The notes under the pieces are model-generated. The model did no database searches. It was given only the letters and a program-made list of their open reading frames with translations, and was not told where the DNA came from. 6,868 nucleotides of DNA from Ilumatobacteraceae bacterium. Its GTDB lineage: Bacteria; Actinomycetota; Acidimicrobiia; Acidimicrobiales; Ilumatobacteraceae. Position numbers and translations under genes: made by a program. The stretch lies in assembly GCA_023254985.1 (NCBI GenBank), contig JALRJT010000073.1, positions 1-6,868 of the forward strand, written 5' to 3'. Of this stretch, positions 1 to 5,900 are shown in pieces; the first letter of the stretch is position 1; every line of letters starts with the position of its first letter.

Positions 1-375
1 CCCGACGGTGATGCAGCCGCTCGGCACGACGTCGACAAATCCCGCCTTTATGCCCTGTGCTCTCACGAATTCCACGACCATCACTGAATCCTGGGCTGGG
101 TTGGTGTTCGGCATCGCCACGAGTGCCGTGTAGCCGCCACGAGCCCCAGCTCGACTCCCCGTGCGAATCGTTTCGGCTTCTTCCTTGCCTGGCTCTCGTA
201 GGTGCGTATGCAGATCGACGAACCCCGGCATGATCACGCAACCGCTCACGTCGACGACCTCGTCGGCTTCTCGCTGTGCTCCGATCGAAGCGATCACGCC
301 ACCATCGACGACAACCGTTGCGGAAACCACACCCGTGTGCGTGACCACCGAACCATTCACGTAGGCGACACTCAT
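1..375 (-). CDS. pyrC: Dihydroorotase, N-terminal 125 residues (3' part beyond window)
   Basis: Dihydroorotase interconverts N-carbamoyl-aspartate and dihydroorotate, the third step of UMP synthesis; it is a cytoplasmic zinc enzyme of the amidohydrolase superfamily. The frame is open from an ATG at 375 to the left edge. The first ~50 residues form the small beta domain that precedes the TIM barrel. The metal-binding signature then appears as GFVDLHTHLREPG (residues 51-63) with the HxH pair at His56 and His58 and the substrate-contacting Arg60. AMPNTNP (87-93) carries the conserved substrate-binding Asn, and VVPSGCITVG (116-125) matches the next conserved strand. This is the class I (PyrC/AllB-like) type found in pyr operons. 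The ATG overlaps the pyrB stop as ATGA and has a near-perfect Shine-Dalgarno (382-389), which fixes the start. About 300 C-terminal residues, including the carboxylated Lys and later His ligands, should lie outside the window. An allantoinase or hydantoinase is unlikely given pyrB next door. Confidence 0.96.
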   Translation of the reverse strand, partial: MSVAYVNGSVVTHTGVVSATVVVDGGVIASIGAQREADEVVDVSGCVIMPGFVDLHTHLREPGKEEAETIRTGSRAGARGGYTALVAMPNTNPAQDSVMVVEFVRAQGIKAGFVDVVPSGCITVG

Positions 376-1322
376 GACGCGACCTCCTTCAACACCGACG
401 TCGATTCCCCACCTGCGCTCAGCGCAGAGAACAACACCGCCATCCGCACCGACACACCATTGGCGACCTGGCGATGGATCAGCGACTGCTCGAGCTCACT
501 CGGATCGACGTGCATCTCGACGCCCCGATTCATAGGCCCAGGATGCATGATGCGTGCCCCGTTGCGAAGACGCGCAACTCGTTGAGCGTTGAGACCAAAG
601 CGAGTCGCATATTCCCCGAGGTGTGGAATCAGTCCCTGCGACATGCGCTCGGACTGCAGGCGCAGCATGTACAACACGTCCACCTCGCCGAGTGTCGTAT
701 CGAGTTCCGTGCGGATCTCAACTGGCCAGTGTTCAACCTCGTCGAGCAGCAATGTGGATGGCGCAACCAGAATCACTCGCGCACCGAGCATCGTGAAGGC
801 TTCAACGTTGCTCCGTGCGACACGGCTGTGGCGAATGTCCCCGACGATGGCGATGGTGCGACCCTCGAGATCAGCACAACCAAACGCCTCACGGATGGTG
901 TAGCAATCCACGAGGGCCTGCGTCGGATGTTGGTGTGCACCGTCACCGGCGTTGATGATCGACGCAGACGTCCACTTGGCGATTTGCCACGGAATGCCTG
1001 ATGACTTGTGACGCACGACGAATGCGTCCACCCCCATGTCGGTGATCGTCTCGATGGTGTCGCGAAGGCTCTCGCCTTTGTTCACACTCGACGTCGACAC
1101 GCTGAAGGTCATCGTCTCCGCAGAGAGCCGCTTGGCAGCAGTCTCGAAACTGAGTCTGGTGCGAGTCGAGTCTTCGAGGAACAAGCTGACGACGGTTCGC
1201 CCCCGAAGCGCTGGGACTTTGGGCACCGGCCGAGAATTGATCTCCGCCATGTGCGTCGACAGATCCAAGAGACGACGCACGCCGTCGAGACCCAATTCGC
1301 CGATCGATCGCACGTGTTTCAT
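372..1322 (-). CDS. pyrB: Aspartate carbamoyltransferase catalytic subunit
   Basis: Cytoplasmic enzyme that condenses carbamoyl phosphate and L-aspartate to N-carbamoyl-aspartate, the committed step of pyrimidine synthesis. The 316-residue product has the normal length for the catalytic chain. Visible motifs are the carbamoyl-phosphate loop EDSTRTRLSFE (residues 50-60; Ser52-Arg56), SSVNKGESLRDT (78-89) with the Lys82 that reaches into the neighbouring active site, VVRHKSSG (102-109), HPTQALVD (132-139), the aspartate-domain GDIRHSRVARSN (161-172), RLQSERM (221-227) and HPGPMNRGVE (260-269). No pyrI regulatory subunit is adjacent, so it is probably an unregulated trimer or part of a complex with dihydroorotase; that is inference. 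The ATG at 1322 overlaps the pyrR stop (ATGA), with only a weak GGTGGTG-like Shine-Dalgarno upstream. Expression is therefore likely to depend on translation of pyrR. The stop overlaps the pyrC start in the same way. Confidence 0.97.
   Translation of the reverse strand: MKHVRSIGELGLDGVRRLLDLSTHMAEINSRPVPKVPALRGRTVVSLFLEDSTRTRLSFETAAKRLSAETMTFSVSTSSVNKGESLRDTIETITDMGVDAFVVRHKSSGIPWQIAKWTSASIINAGDGAHQHPTQALVDCYTIREAFGCADLEGRTIAIVGDIRHSRVARSNVEAFTMLGARVILVAPSTLLLDEVEHWPVEIRTELDTTLGEVDVLYMLRLQSERMSQGLIPHLGEYATRFGLNAQRVARLRNGARIMHPGPMNRGVEMHVDPSELEQSLIHRQVANGVSVRMAVLFSALSAGGESTSVLKEVAS
382..389 (-). promoter_or_regulatory. Strong Shine-Dalgarno of pyrC inside the pyrB 3' end
   Basis: On the minus strand this reads AAGGAGGT, an almost full complement to the 16S rRNA 3' end, 6 nt before the pyrC ATG. 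It lies within the last codons of pyrB. It is by far the best ribosome-binding site in the window, so pyrC can probably recruit ribosomes on its own as well as by coupling to pyrB termination. Confidence 0.85.
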
Positions 1323-1858
1323 TGCACACCACCGTGCACCACGTCGACTCCCTCAGGTGCGACGCTGACTTCGTCGCTCGGATGTGTCGGCAGGTTCTTG
1401 CCGACGAAATCTGGTCGGATCGGCAACTCACGATGACCACGGTCGACAAGCACCGCCAGCTGCACGGCCCGGGGACGACCGAAGGCATTCAGTCCCTCGA
1501 GGGCGGCTCGTACGGTGCGACCCGTGTACAACACATCGTCGACGAGGACGACGACTGCTCCGGTGATGTCGCGGGGAATGTCACTGATGGCGCCCGGTAC
1601 GACGGGACGAATACCGATGTCGTCGCGAAACATGCTGACGTCGAGGCGCCCGACGACCATGTCTGAGCGTGATTCGATCTCTGCGATCCGTGCTCCCAGC
1701 ACGTCTGCGATCCACGTTCCACCACGCTGCAATCCAACGAGAACGACGTCGTCGACACCATGGTTTCGTTCGACGATTTCATGGGCAATTCGACTGATTG
1801 CCCGACGGATGTCGTCAGCCGACATCACCGTGACCGCGGACGGTCCTGATCCACTCAC
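1319..1858 (-). CDS. pyrR: Bifunctional pyr operon RNA-binding regulator / uracil phosphoribosyltransferase PyrR
   Basis: PyrR senses UMP/UTP and PRPP and binds a stem-loop in pyr mRNA; the family usually also has some uracil phosphoribosyltransferase activity. The 179-residue product has the type I phosphoribosyltransferase fold. It shows DDIRRAISRIAHEIVE (15-30), GLQRGG (42-47), RLDVSMFRDD (71-80), the PRPP loop VVLVDDVLYTGRT (103-115) and the PyrR-specific DRGHRELPIRPDFVGKNLPT (139-158). The basic residues that contact RNA in Bacillus PyrR fall in the first and last of these blocks; His26 of RIAHE is kept and the usual Thr four residues before it is Ser22. The start is a GTG at 1858 preceded by GAAGGGAAG; a later in-frame ATG (Met12) would remove a poorly conserved tail. 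It is the first gene of the pyr block, 69 nt after the DUF2079 gene, and has a PyrR-binding-loop-like hairpin just upstream, implying autoregulation. Confidence 0.96.
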   Translation of the reverse strand: MSGSGPSAVTVMSADDIRRAISRIAHEIVERNHGVDDVVLVGLQRGGTWIADVLGARIAEIESRSDMVVGRLDVSMFRDDIGIRPVVPGAISDIPRDITGAVVVLVDDVLYTGRTVRAALEGLNAFGRPRAVQLAVLVDRGHRELPIRPDFVGKNLPTHPSDEVSVAPEGVDVVHGGVQ

Positions 1859-1862
1859 ACCG

Positions 1863-1871
1863 CTTCCCTTC
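1863..1871 (-). promoter_or_regulatory. pyrR ribosome-binding site
   Basis: The purine run GAAGGGAAG on the minus strand supplies an AAGG-type Shine-Dalgarno 7 nt before the pyrR GTG at 1858. Its first two bases (1870-1871) are paired in the lower stem of the adjacent hairpin. Stabilising that hairpin with PyrR would therefore be expected to hinder 30S binding. Confidence 0.6.
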
Positions 1872-1900
1872 GTTCGAACCTCACAGGGTTCGATTAACGA
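1870..1900 (-). promoter_or_regulatory. Putative PyrR-binding loop in the pyrR leader
   Basis: Read on the minus strand, the RNA folds as a lower stem UCGUU (1900-1896) with AACGA (1874-1870), a 5'-side bulge AAU (1895-1893), an upper stem CGAACC (1892-1887) with GGUUCG (1880-1875), and a hexaloop CUGUGA (1886-1881). All pairs are Watson-Crick; the bulged U can alternatively pair to lengthen the upper stem to 7 bp. Known PyrR-binding loops have a terminal CNGNGA hexaloop, a purine-rich bulge on the 5' side and the core ARUCCNGNGAGGYU. Here the core is AACCCTGTGAGGTT, which departs from that only by C for U at the third base. No U run follows and no competing antiterminator is visible. The element abuts the pyrR ribosome-binding site, so the expected mode is translational repression, as reported for M. 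smegmatis. Family resemblance is visible; binding is inferred. Confidence 0.82.
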
Positions 1901-1918
1901 CTTGCTTATGACGGGGCC

Positions 1919-1924
1919 ACCCTA
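1919..1924 (-). promoter_or_regulatory. Weak candidate -10 element for the pyr operon
   Basis: The minus strand reads TAGGGT here, which fits the loose actinobacterial TANNNT pattern. Initiation about 7 nt downstream would give a leader of roughly 50 nt containing the PyrR-like hairpin. No good -35 hexamer sits at 16-18 nt spacing; the nearest TTGACA-like bases (TCGACG, 1943-1938) are only 13 nt away. Read-through from nusB and the DUF2079 gene is an equally good explanation for pyr transcription. Confidence 0.22.
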
Positions 1925-1927
1925 CCA

Positions 1928-3352
1928 CTAGCTCCGACGTCGAAAGACCACCCACCACGCGTTTCGACCGACTTCCTCGAAGGCCCCCGATTCGCGCGAC
2001 CACAACTCCTCGTCGTCTGGGTTGAGACTGCTCGGCAACATCACGTACTCGACGGTGTCGGCAGCCAAGAGTCGGTCGCCCTTGGCGAACACGTCCGGGC
2101 CGTAAAGAGAGCGTTGGAAGGGATTCGGGAACGAATAGATCTCCTGGCGCCGAGCGAGCTGAGCCGTCAGTGGGTGGTACGCCGCGAGCGACGCATCGGG
2201 CGGAATCAGCGCAAACAGTTCCGCTGTCGAAGTCACCTGCGGACTCGATGGCGACCACGACTGGTAATCGACCTTGGTCAATGGCATCGGAACCCAGAAG
2301 TACGCACAGGTGGCGCTGCACAAGGCAACGAAGACGACCACGGAACGGCGGAACTCGGACTTCAATCGGAACAGCGCCTCGATCGTGGCGAATGCGAGGC
2401 ACGGCACGATGACGAGTGAATAGTGATATTGCACCTGGTACTGGTACCAGAACGTGCTGAGGAGATTGACGCCCACTACTCCAAGGGACACCAAGAGCGC
2501 ACTTGGAGCGAGCACTGCGACGAATCCGAGTGGAGCAAAGACCTGCCACAAGTACCGAGGTCGCGTGTCACTGACGAGATGCGCAACGACATCCCATGGG
2601 CGACGAACGAGCGCCGAAAAGAATCCCCCAACTCCACCAAATGGGATTCGCCATGAATTACGGAACGCGATTCCCGTGAACGAACGCATGACGACAACAA
2701 GCATGAGTGCCATCACCCCAATCGATGCCAGTGCGGTAATGGCGCCTCTGCGACGATCCCCTCTGAGCGCCACCAAGATCCCGATCGGAACCAAGACGAA
2801 GGCCACGTCTTCCTTGACGAGGAGCGCGAGGACGACGGCCACCCAATACAGTCGCCACCGTTTTTCGGAAGCTGCGACGAGCACAACGGCAATCAGCGGA
2901 CCCAGAAAGGAATCTGGGTGATAATTCTCCAGATTCGTCCACACAACCGCCGGGTGAATCAGATAGCCGAGTGCGATCACGCTCGCAGCTACCCCACTGC
3001 GTAGCCGACGCTGTGCATACCAAAACAGTGGGACCGCACCGAGTGCAATCACGACACTTTGCACCACCAAAAGAAATGACGTAGGCGGGTCGAACCAATA
3101 GAACGGCACCAACAGAAGCAGGATGAACGATGAATGATCACCGAACAGATTTCGCCCCATCAGGGTGACGAAGGGCGACTCGAACTGCGACAGCAGCCAA
3201 ATCCCCTGCTCATACAGACCAAAGTCGTAGGCGGAAGTTCCGAGTCCCCGATGGATGTCAACGGTCTTTGCCGCCATGTACCAGGCGTATGCGACAACGA
3301 GGGAAGCACACACCAGCCACCACTTGGAAGATTCCCGCGACTGCGTCGTCAC
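1928..3352 (-). CDS. DUF2079 family polytopic membrane protein (GT-C-like, function unknown)
   Basis: This 474-residue integral membrane protein belongs to the DUF2079 family, which resembles GT-C-fold glycosyltransferases but has no established substrate. Hydrophobic segments are visible around residues 11-29, 74-88, 93-112, 120-136, 147-163, 167-195, 206-224, 272-298, 312-328 and 337-354. A soluble, probably extracytoplasmic tail of about 110 residues follows. Family-like motifs are YDFGLYEQ (42-49) and GDHSSF (71-76) after the first membrane segment, IHPAVVWTNLENYHPD (132-147), KEDVAF (180-185), QYHYS (308-312) and, in the tail, AAYHPLTAQLARRQEIYSFP (390-409) and VEYVMLP (434-440). Asp43 or Glu48 sits where GT-C enzymes carry their catalytic acid; that placement is inference. 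The start is a GTG at 3352, 9 nt after the nusB stop, with no clear Shine-Dalgarno; Met26 would cut into the first membrane segment, so the GTG is preferred. It is not a usual member of this cluster and has no obvious link to pyrimidine synthesis. Confidence 0.88.
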   Translation of the reverse strand: MTTQSRESSKWWLVCASLVVAYAWYMAAKTVDIHRGLGTSAYDFGLYEQGIWLLSQFESPFVTLMGRNLFGDHSSFILLLLVPFYWFDPPTSFLLVVQSVVIALGAVPLFWYAQRRLRSGVAASVIALGYLIHPAVVWTNLENYHPDSFLGPLIAVVLVAASEKRWRLYWVAVVLALLVKEDVAFVLVPIGILVALRGDRRRGAITALASIGVMALMLVVVMRSFTGIAFRNSWRIPFGGVGGFFSALVRRPWDVVAHLVSDTRPRYLWQVFAPLGFVAVLAPSALLVSLGVVGVNLLSTFWYQYQVQYHYSLVIVPCLAFATIEALFRLKSEFRRSVVVFVALCSATCAYFWVPMPLTKVDYQSWSPSSPQVTSTAELFALIPPDASLAAYHPLTAQLARRQEIYSFPNPFQRSLYGPDVFAKGDRLLAADTVEYVMLPSSLNPDDEELWSRESGAFEEVGRNAWWVVFRRRS

Positions 3353-3361
3353 AAGATGAAA

Positions 3362-3793
3362 CTAGTTGTTCTCTTGGCGCACCTCGCGCGAAATCGCCGA
3401 TAGCACTCCGTTGACGAAGCGTGGCGACTCGTCAGTCGAAAAGCGCTTCACCAATTCAACGGCCTCGTTGATGATCACACCCGTGGGCACCGCACGCCGG
3501 TAGACGAGCTCGAATGTGGCCATTCGCAGCACCGAGACGTCAATCACCGGCATTCGGGCAAGCGTCCAACCCACCGCGTGATTCGAGATCAACGAATCGA
3601 TCGCTTCGACGTTGTCGTCTACGCCACCGACGATGTCTGCAGTCATTTCGTCGACGGGCAATACCTGCGCCTCGATGACTGCACGACCGGAAGACGATTT
3701 TGCCCGCGCCTCGTAGAGCACGTGAAGTGCACGCTCTCGAGCATCCGTGCGCGGATCGTGTGCAGGTTGCCGATTCCGGCGCCCGGATTCCAT
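3362..3793 (-). CDS. nusB: Transcription antitermination factor NusB
   Basis: NusB pairs with ribosomal protein S10 (NusE) on boxA RNA to assemble the rRNA antitermination complex. The all-helical 143-residue product shows the family blocks ARERALHVLYEA (18-29), GWTLARMPVIDVSVLRMATFEL (75-96, with the conserved R-M-P-x-I-D and LR-A-x-x-EL pattern), PTGVIINEAVELVKRFS (103-119) and SPRFVNGVLSAI (123-134). The length is typical. The extra ~15 polar, basic residues before the first helix resemble the N-terminal tails of other actinobacterial NusB proteins. The ATG at 3793 lies 2 nt after the efp stop, with only a GAGG immediately before it, so initiation is probably coupled to efp termination. 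The efp-nusB pairing is widely conserved and supports the call. Confidence 0.96.
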   Translation of the reverse strand: MESGRRNRQPAHDPRTDARERALHVLYEARAKSSSGRAVIEAQVLPVDEMTADIVGGVDDNVEAIDSLISNHAVGWTLARMPVIDVSVLRMATFELVYRRAVPTGVIINEAVELVKRFSTDESPRFVNGVLSAISREVRQENN

Positions 3794-3795
3794 CC

Positions 3796-4359
3796 TCAGA
3801 CGCGAGTGATGTAGTCGCCGGTGCGCGTGTCGACCTTCACGCGGTCGCCGATGTTGATGAACAACGGAACTTGGATCACCTTGCCGGTCTGCAACGTCGC
3901 TGGCTTACGCGCGCCCGACACACGGTCCCCCTGGATTCCTGGCTCGGTCTGGGCGATCTCCAATTCGACCGCAGCAGGAATTTCAACGCTCACAATCTCT
4001 CCCTCGTAGGTGGCGATGATGGCGACCGCATTCTCGATCAGGTAGTCAGCGGCCTCTCCGAGTGCAACTGGCTTGATGTTGACCTGGTCGTACGTCTCGG
4101 TGTCCATGAACACGTACTCGTCGCCGTCCTTGTAGAGAAACTGCATGTCGCGCTTCTCGAGGATCGCCTGTTCTACCTTCACGCCTGCGTTGAACGTACG
4201 GTCGAGCATGTTTCCGCTGCGCAGATTGCGCAGACGCGAGCGCACGAACGCGCCGCCCTTGCCCGGCTTGACGTGTTGGAACTCGATGACGGTGTAGAGC
4301 GTTCCGTCGAGGTTCAGCGTGATGCCGTTCTTCAGATCGTTGGTGGAGATTGCAGGCAC
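3796..4359 (-). CDS. efp: Translation elongation factor P
   Basis: EF-P binds between the ribosomal P and E sites and relieves stalling at polyproline stretches. The 187-residue protein has the family's full length and its three beta-barrel domains. Domain I carries the tip loop HVKPGKGGAF (29-38), whose Lys34 is the residue that many bacteria modify. Domain II includes LYKDGDEYVFMDTETYDQ (75-92). Domain III carries GDRVSGARKPATLQTGKVIQVP (143-164) and NIGDRVKVDTRTGDYITR (169-186), matching the EF-P signature. The start is a GTG at 4359 with an AAGGA Shine-Dalgarno 6 nt upstream (4366-4370), the second clearest in the window. The aminopeptidase frame runs 28 nt into this gene. No epmA, epmB, earP or ymfI-type modification gene is in view, so the modification state of Lys34 cannot be told here. 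Confidence 0.98.
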   Translation of the reverse strand: MPAISTNDLKNGITLNLDGTLYTVIEFQHVKPGKGGAFVRSRLRNLRSGNMLDRTFNAGVKVEQAILEKRDMQFLYKDGDEYVFMDTETYDQVNIKPVALGEAADYLIENAVAIIATYEGEIVSVEIPAAVELEIAQTEPGIQGDRVSGARKPATLQTGKVIQVPLFINIGDRVKVDTRTGDYITRV

Positions 4360-5450
4360 GGGGATTCCTTTGGACTGTTAGTGAGGACGGTGTGTCCGGT
4401 CTGCGTCACGACTAGGAGATCCTCGATCCGCACGCCACCGACCCCTCCACGATAGAGCCCAGGCTCCACCGTCACCACCTGGCCTGGCTTCAATTGCGCA
4501 TCGACACCTGCGCGCAGCCACGGCGACTCGTGAATGACGAGACCTACACCATGACCAGTGGAATGCGCGAGGAGGGTTTCATGCCCACGACGTGTGAATT
4601 CGTCACGACACCACGCATCGATGGAACCACACTCGACGCCCGGGCGTACCATTTCTACTGCGGACTGTTGAACCTCGCGAACCGCCTCGTACATCTCAAC
4701 GAGGTCGGGGGCGCACTGCCCCACCAGAAACGTTCGAGTCATGTCCGAGTGATAACCCTCCACCAGTGCACCAACGTCGATGACGAGTGTGTCCCCCTCC
4801 ACGATTCGCCGGTCGGTCGGACGATGATGCGGAAGCGCCGCATTCGGACCGCTCGCAACGATTGTGTCGTAACTCGGCCCATCGGCGCCCGCCTTGCGCA
4901 TCAGATATTCGAGTTCGTCCCTGATGTCGCGCTCCGTCACTTTGCCACCTTCCAGCAGGGACTCGAGGCTGGCGAGCGCAGTATCTGCACAGGCCGCGGC
5001 AAAAGAGATTCGTTCGAGCTCGGCATCATCCTTGCATTCACGAACGACGCCGATGAATCCGTCCGCGCGATGCATTCGGGGCGTCACTCCACCTAGCGCC
5101 TCGATCTGAGCGAGGGTGAACTCTGTCGCGTCGAACACCACGCTTGAGTGACTGGCAACATAGCGAGCAATGACTTCGTTCATCTCACTTGCCGTCCGCA
5201 CGACACGCACCTCGAGATCGCACTGTGCGCGTGTCAGTTGTTCGGTCGCCTGTTGTCCGTACCGACCGTCGACGCACAAGATTCCACCGGAGCGAGTCAC
5301 GACAGCGAGCCCGGCCGATCCGGTGAATCCAGTGAGATATCGGATGTTGGTGAGCGAGCCGACGAGGACCGCGTCGTGTTGCAACTCAACAAGCCGATCC
5401 CGAACCACGCGGAGTCGACCGCCGACGACGATCGACGTAAAACGCGCCAC
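4332..5450 (-). CDS. pepP: M24 family metallopeptidase, Xaa-Pro aminopeptidase type
   Basis: Probable cytoplasmic aminopeptidase of the M24B group, which removes the N-terminal residue from peptides with proline in second position. The 372-residue product has a creatinase-like N-terminal domain (~15-130, with NIRYLTGFTGSAG at 35-47) followed by the pita-bread catalytic domain. All five dinuclear metal ligands can be placed: Asp225 (VIDVGA), Asp236 (HSDMTRTF), His300 (STGHGVG), Glu329 (TVEPGLY) and Glu343 (VRIEDLL). PHHRP (207-211) supplies the conserved substrate-side His. The GTG at 5450 is 2 nt after the aroQ stop and has no clear Shine-Dalgarno. A GTG at residue 15, preceded by GGCGGT, is a possible alternative, so the first ~14 residues are uncertain. 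The last eight residues are read from DNA shared with efp. An aminopeptidase P next to EF-P is a recurring pairing, and both concern proline-containing chains. Exact specificity (PepP versus PepQ-like dipeptidase) cannot be settled by eye. Confidence 0.92.
   Translation of the reverse strand: MARFTSIVVGGRLRVVRDRLVELQHDAVLVGSLTNIRYLTGFTGSAGLAVVTRSGGILCVDGRYGQQATEQLTRAQCDLEVRVVRTASEMNEVIARYVASHSSVVFDATEFTLAQIEALGGVTPRMHRADGFIGVVRECKDDAELERISFAAACADTALASLESLLEGGKVTERDIRDELEYLMRKAGADGPSYDTIVASGPNAALPHHRPTDRRIVEGDTLVIDVGALVEGYHSDMTRTFLVGQCAPDLVEMYEAVREVQQSAVEMVRPGVECGSIDAWCRDEFTRRGHETLLAHSTGHGVGLVIHESPWLRAGVDAQLKPGQVVTVEPGLYRGGVGGVRIEDLLVVTQTGHTVLTNSPKESPCLQSPPTI
4366..4370 (-). promoter_or_regulatory. 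efp Shine-Dalgarno within the aminopeptidase gene
   Basis: AAGGA on the minus strand, 6 nt from the efp GTG. It decides the start of efp and lies inside the coding sequence of the upstream aminopeptidase, whose ribosomes must pass over it and terminate 28 nt into efp. Confidence 0.7.
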
Positions 5451-5452
5451 GA

Positions 5453-5896
5453 CTAGTGCTTCAGTAACGCGGCCATTGCAGAAACGGCAAGTGGATAGGT
5501 GTCACGACCGAATCCACTGATCGTTCCGTCTGCGACCGGGGCAATCACACTCGTGTGACGCCACGCCTCTCGCGCCTGAGGCTGTGAGAGATGCACTTCA
5601 ATCACGAAGCCGTCGAACGCACTCAGTGCGTCGTGCAGACTCCAGGCGTAGTGCGTGAAAGCACCCGGATTGATGATGATTCCTTGCGCTGTTCCACGCG
5701 CCTTCTGGATTGCCTCAACAAGAGATGTGGCGTCGTTTGCCTGCACATGCTCAAGGGTGATTCCCTCACGCTTGGCGGTTTCTCTGGCAAGACCGAGATG
5801 GTCATCCAGCGTCATCGACCCATACACCTCAGGTTCGCGTTGACCCAAGAGGTTCAAATTCACACCGCTGAGCACGATCACCCGTGATGACGCCAT
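5453..5896 (-). CDS. aroQ: Type II 3-dehydroquinate dehydratase
   Basis: Cytoplasmic dodecameric enzyme that converts 3-dehydroquinate to 3-dehydroshikimate, step 3 of the shikimate pathway, and acts directly after AroB. The open frame reaches upstream to 6007, but the homologous part begins at the ATG at 5896. That gives 147 residues, the normal type II size, and lies 4 nt after the aroB stop. Active-site residues are visible: Arg20 and Tyr25 in LLGQREPEVYG (16-26), Asn76 and His82 in INPGAFTHYAW (75-85), His102 in IEVHLSQPQAREAWR (99-113), and Arg113. GFGRDTYPLAVSAM near the C terminus matches the last helix. Two family-conserved positions differ: GVN at 11-13 where GPN is usual, and SQ at 104-105 where SN is common. 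Neither is a catalytic side chain, so the enzyme should be active. Confidence 0.96.
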   Translation of the reverse strand: MASSRVIVLSGVNLNLLGQREPEVYGSMTLDDHLGLARETAKREGITLEHVQANDATSLVEAIQKARGTAQGIIINPGAFTHYAWSLHDALSAFDGFVIEVHLSQPQAREAWRHTSVIAPVADGTISGFGRDTYPLAVSAMAALLKH

Positions 5897-5900
5897 GGAT

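Noticed and set aside
474..1001. A 175-codon plus-strand open frame opposite pyrB
   Set aside because: The minus-strand frame is unmistakable aspartate transcarbamylase with its motifs throughout; the plus-strand product has no recognisable domain.
1870..1900. Intrinsic terminator between the DUF2079 gene and pyrR
   Set aside because: The hairpin is followed on the minus strand by a purine run and the pyrR start, not by a U tract, and its loop matches the PyrR-site consensus.
1881..2549. A 222-codon minus-strand frame within the DUF2079 gene, overlapping the pyrR leader
   Set aside because: Its product is Arg/Ser/Val-rich with no membrane segments or motifs, while the other frame on the same strand carries family motifs to its stop at 1928. 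It is a shadow frame.
3700..4455. A 251-codon plus-strand open frame opposite efp and nusB
   Set aside because: It is antisense to two strongly recognisable genes, its translation is rich in Asp, Val, Arg and Leu as expected from a GC-biased complement, and it shows no family motif.
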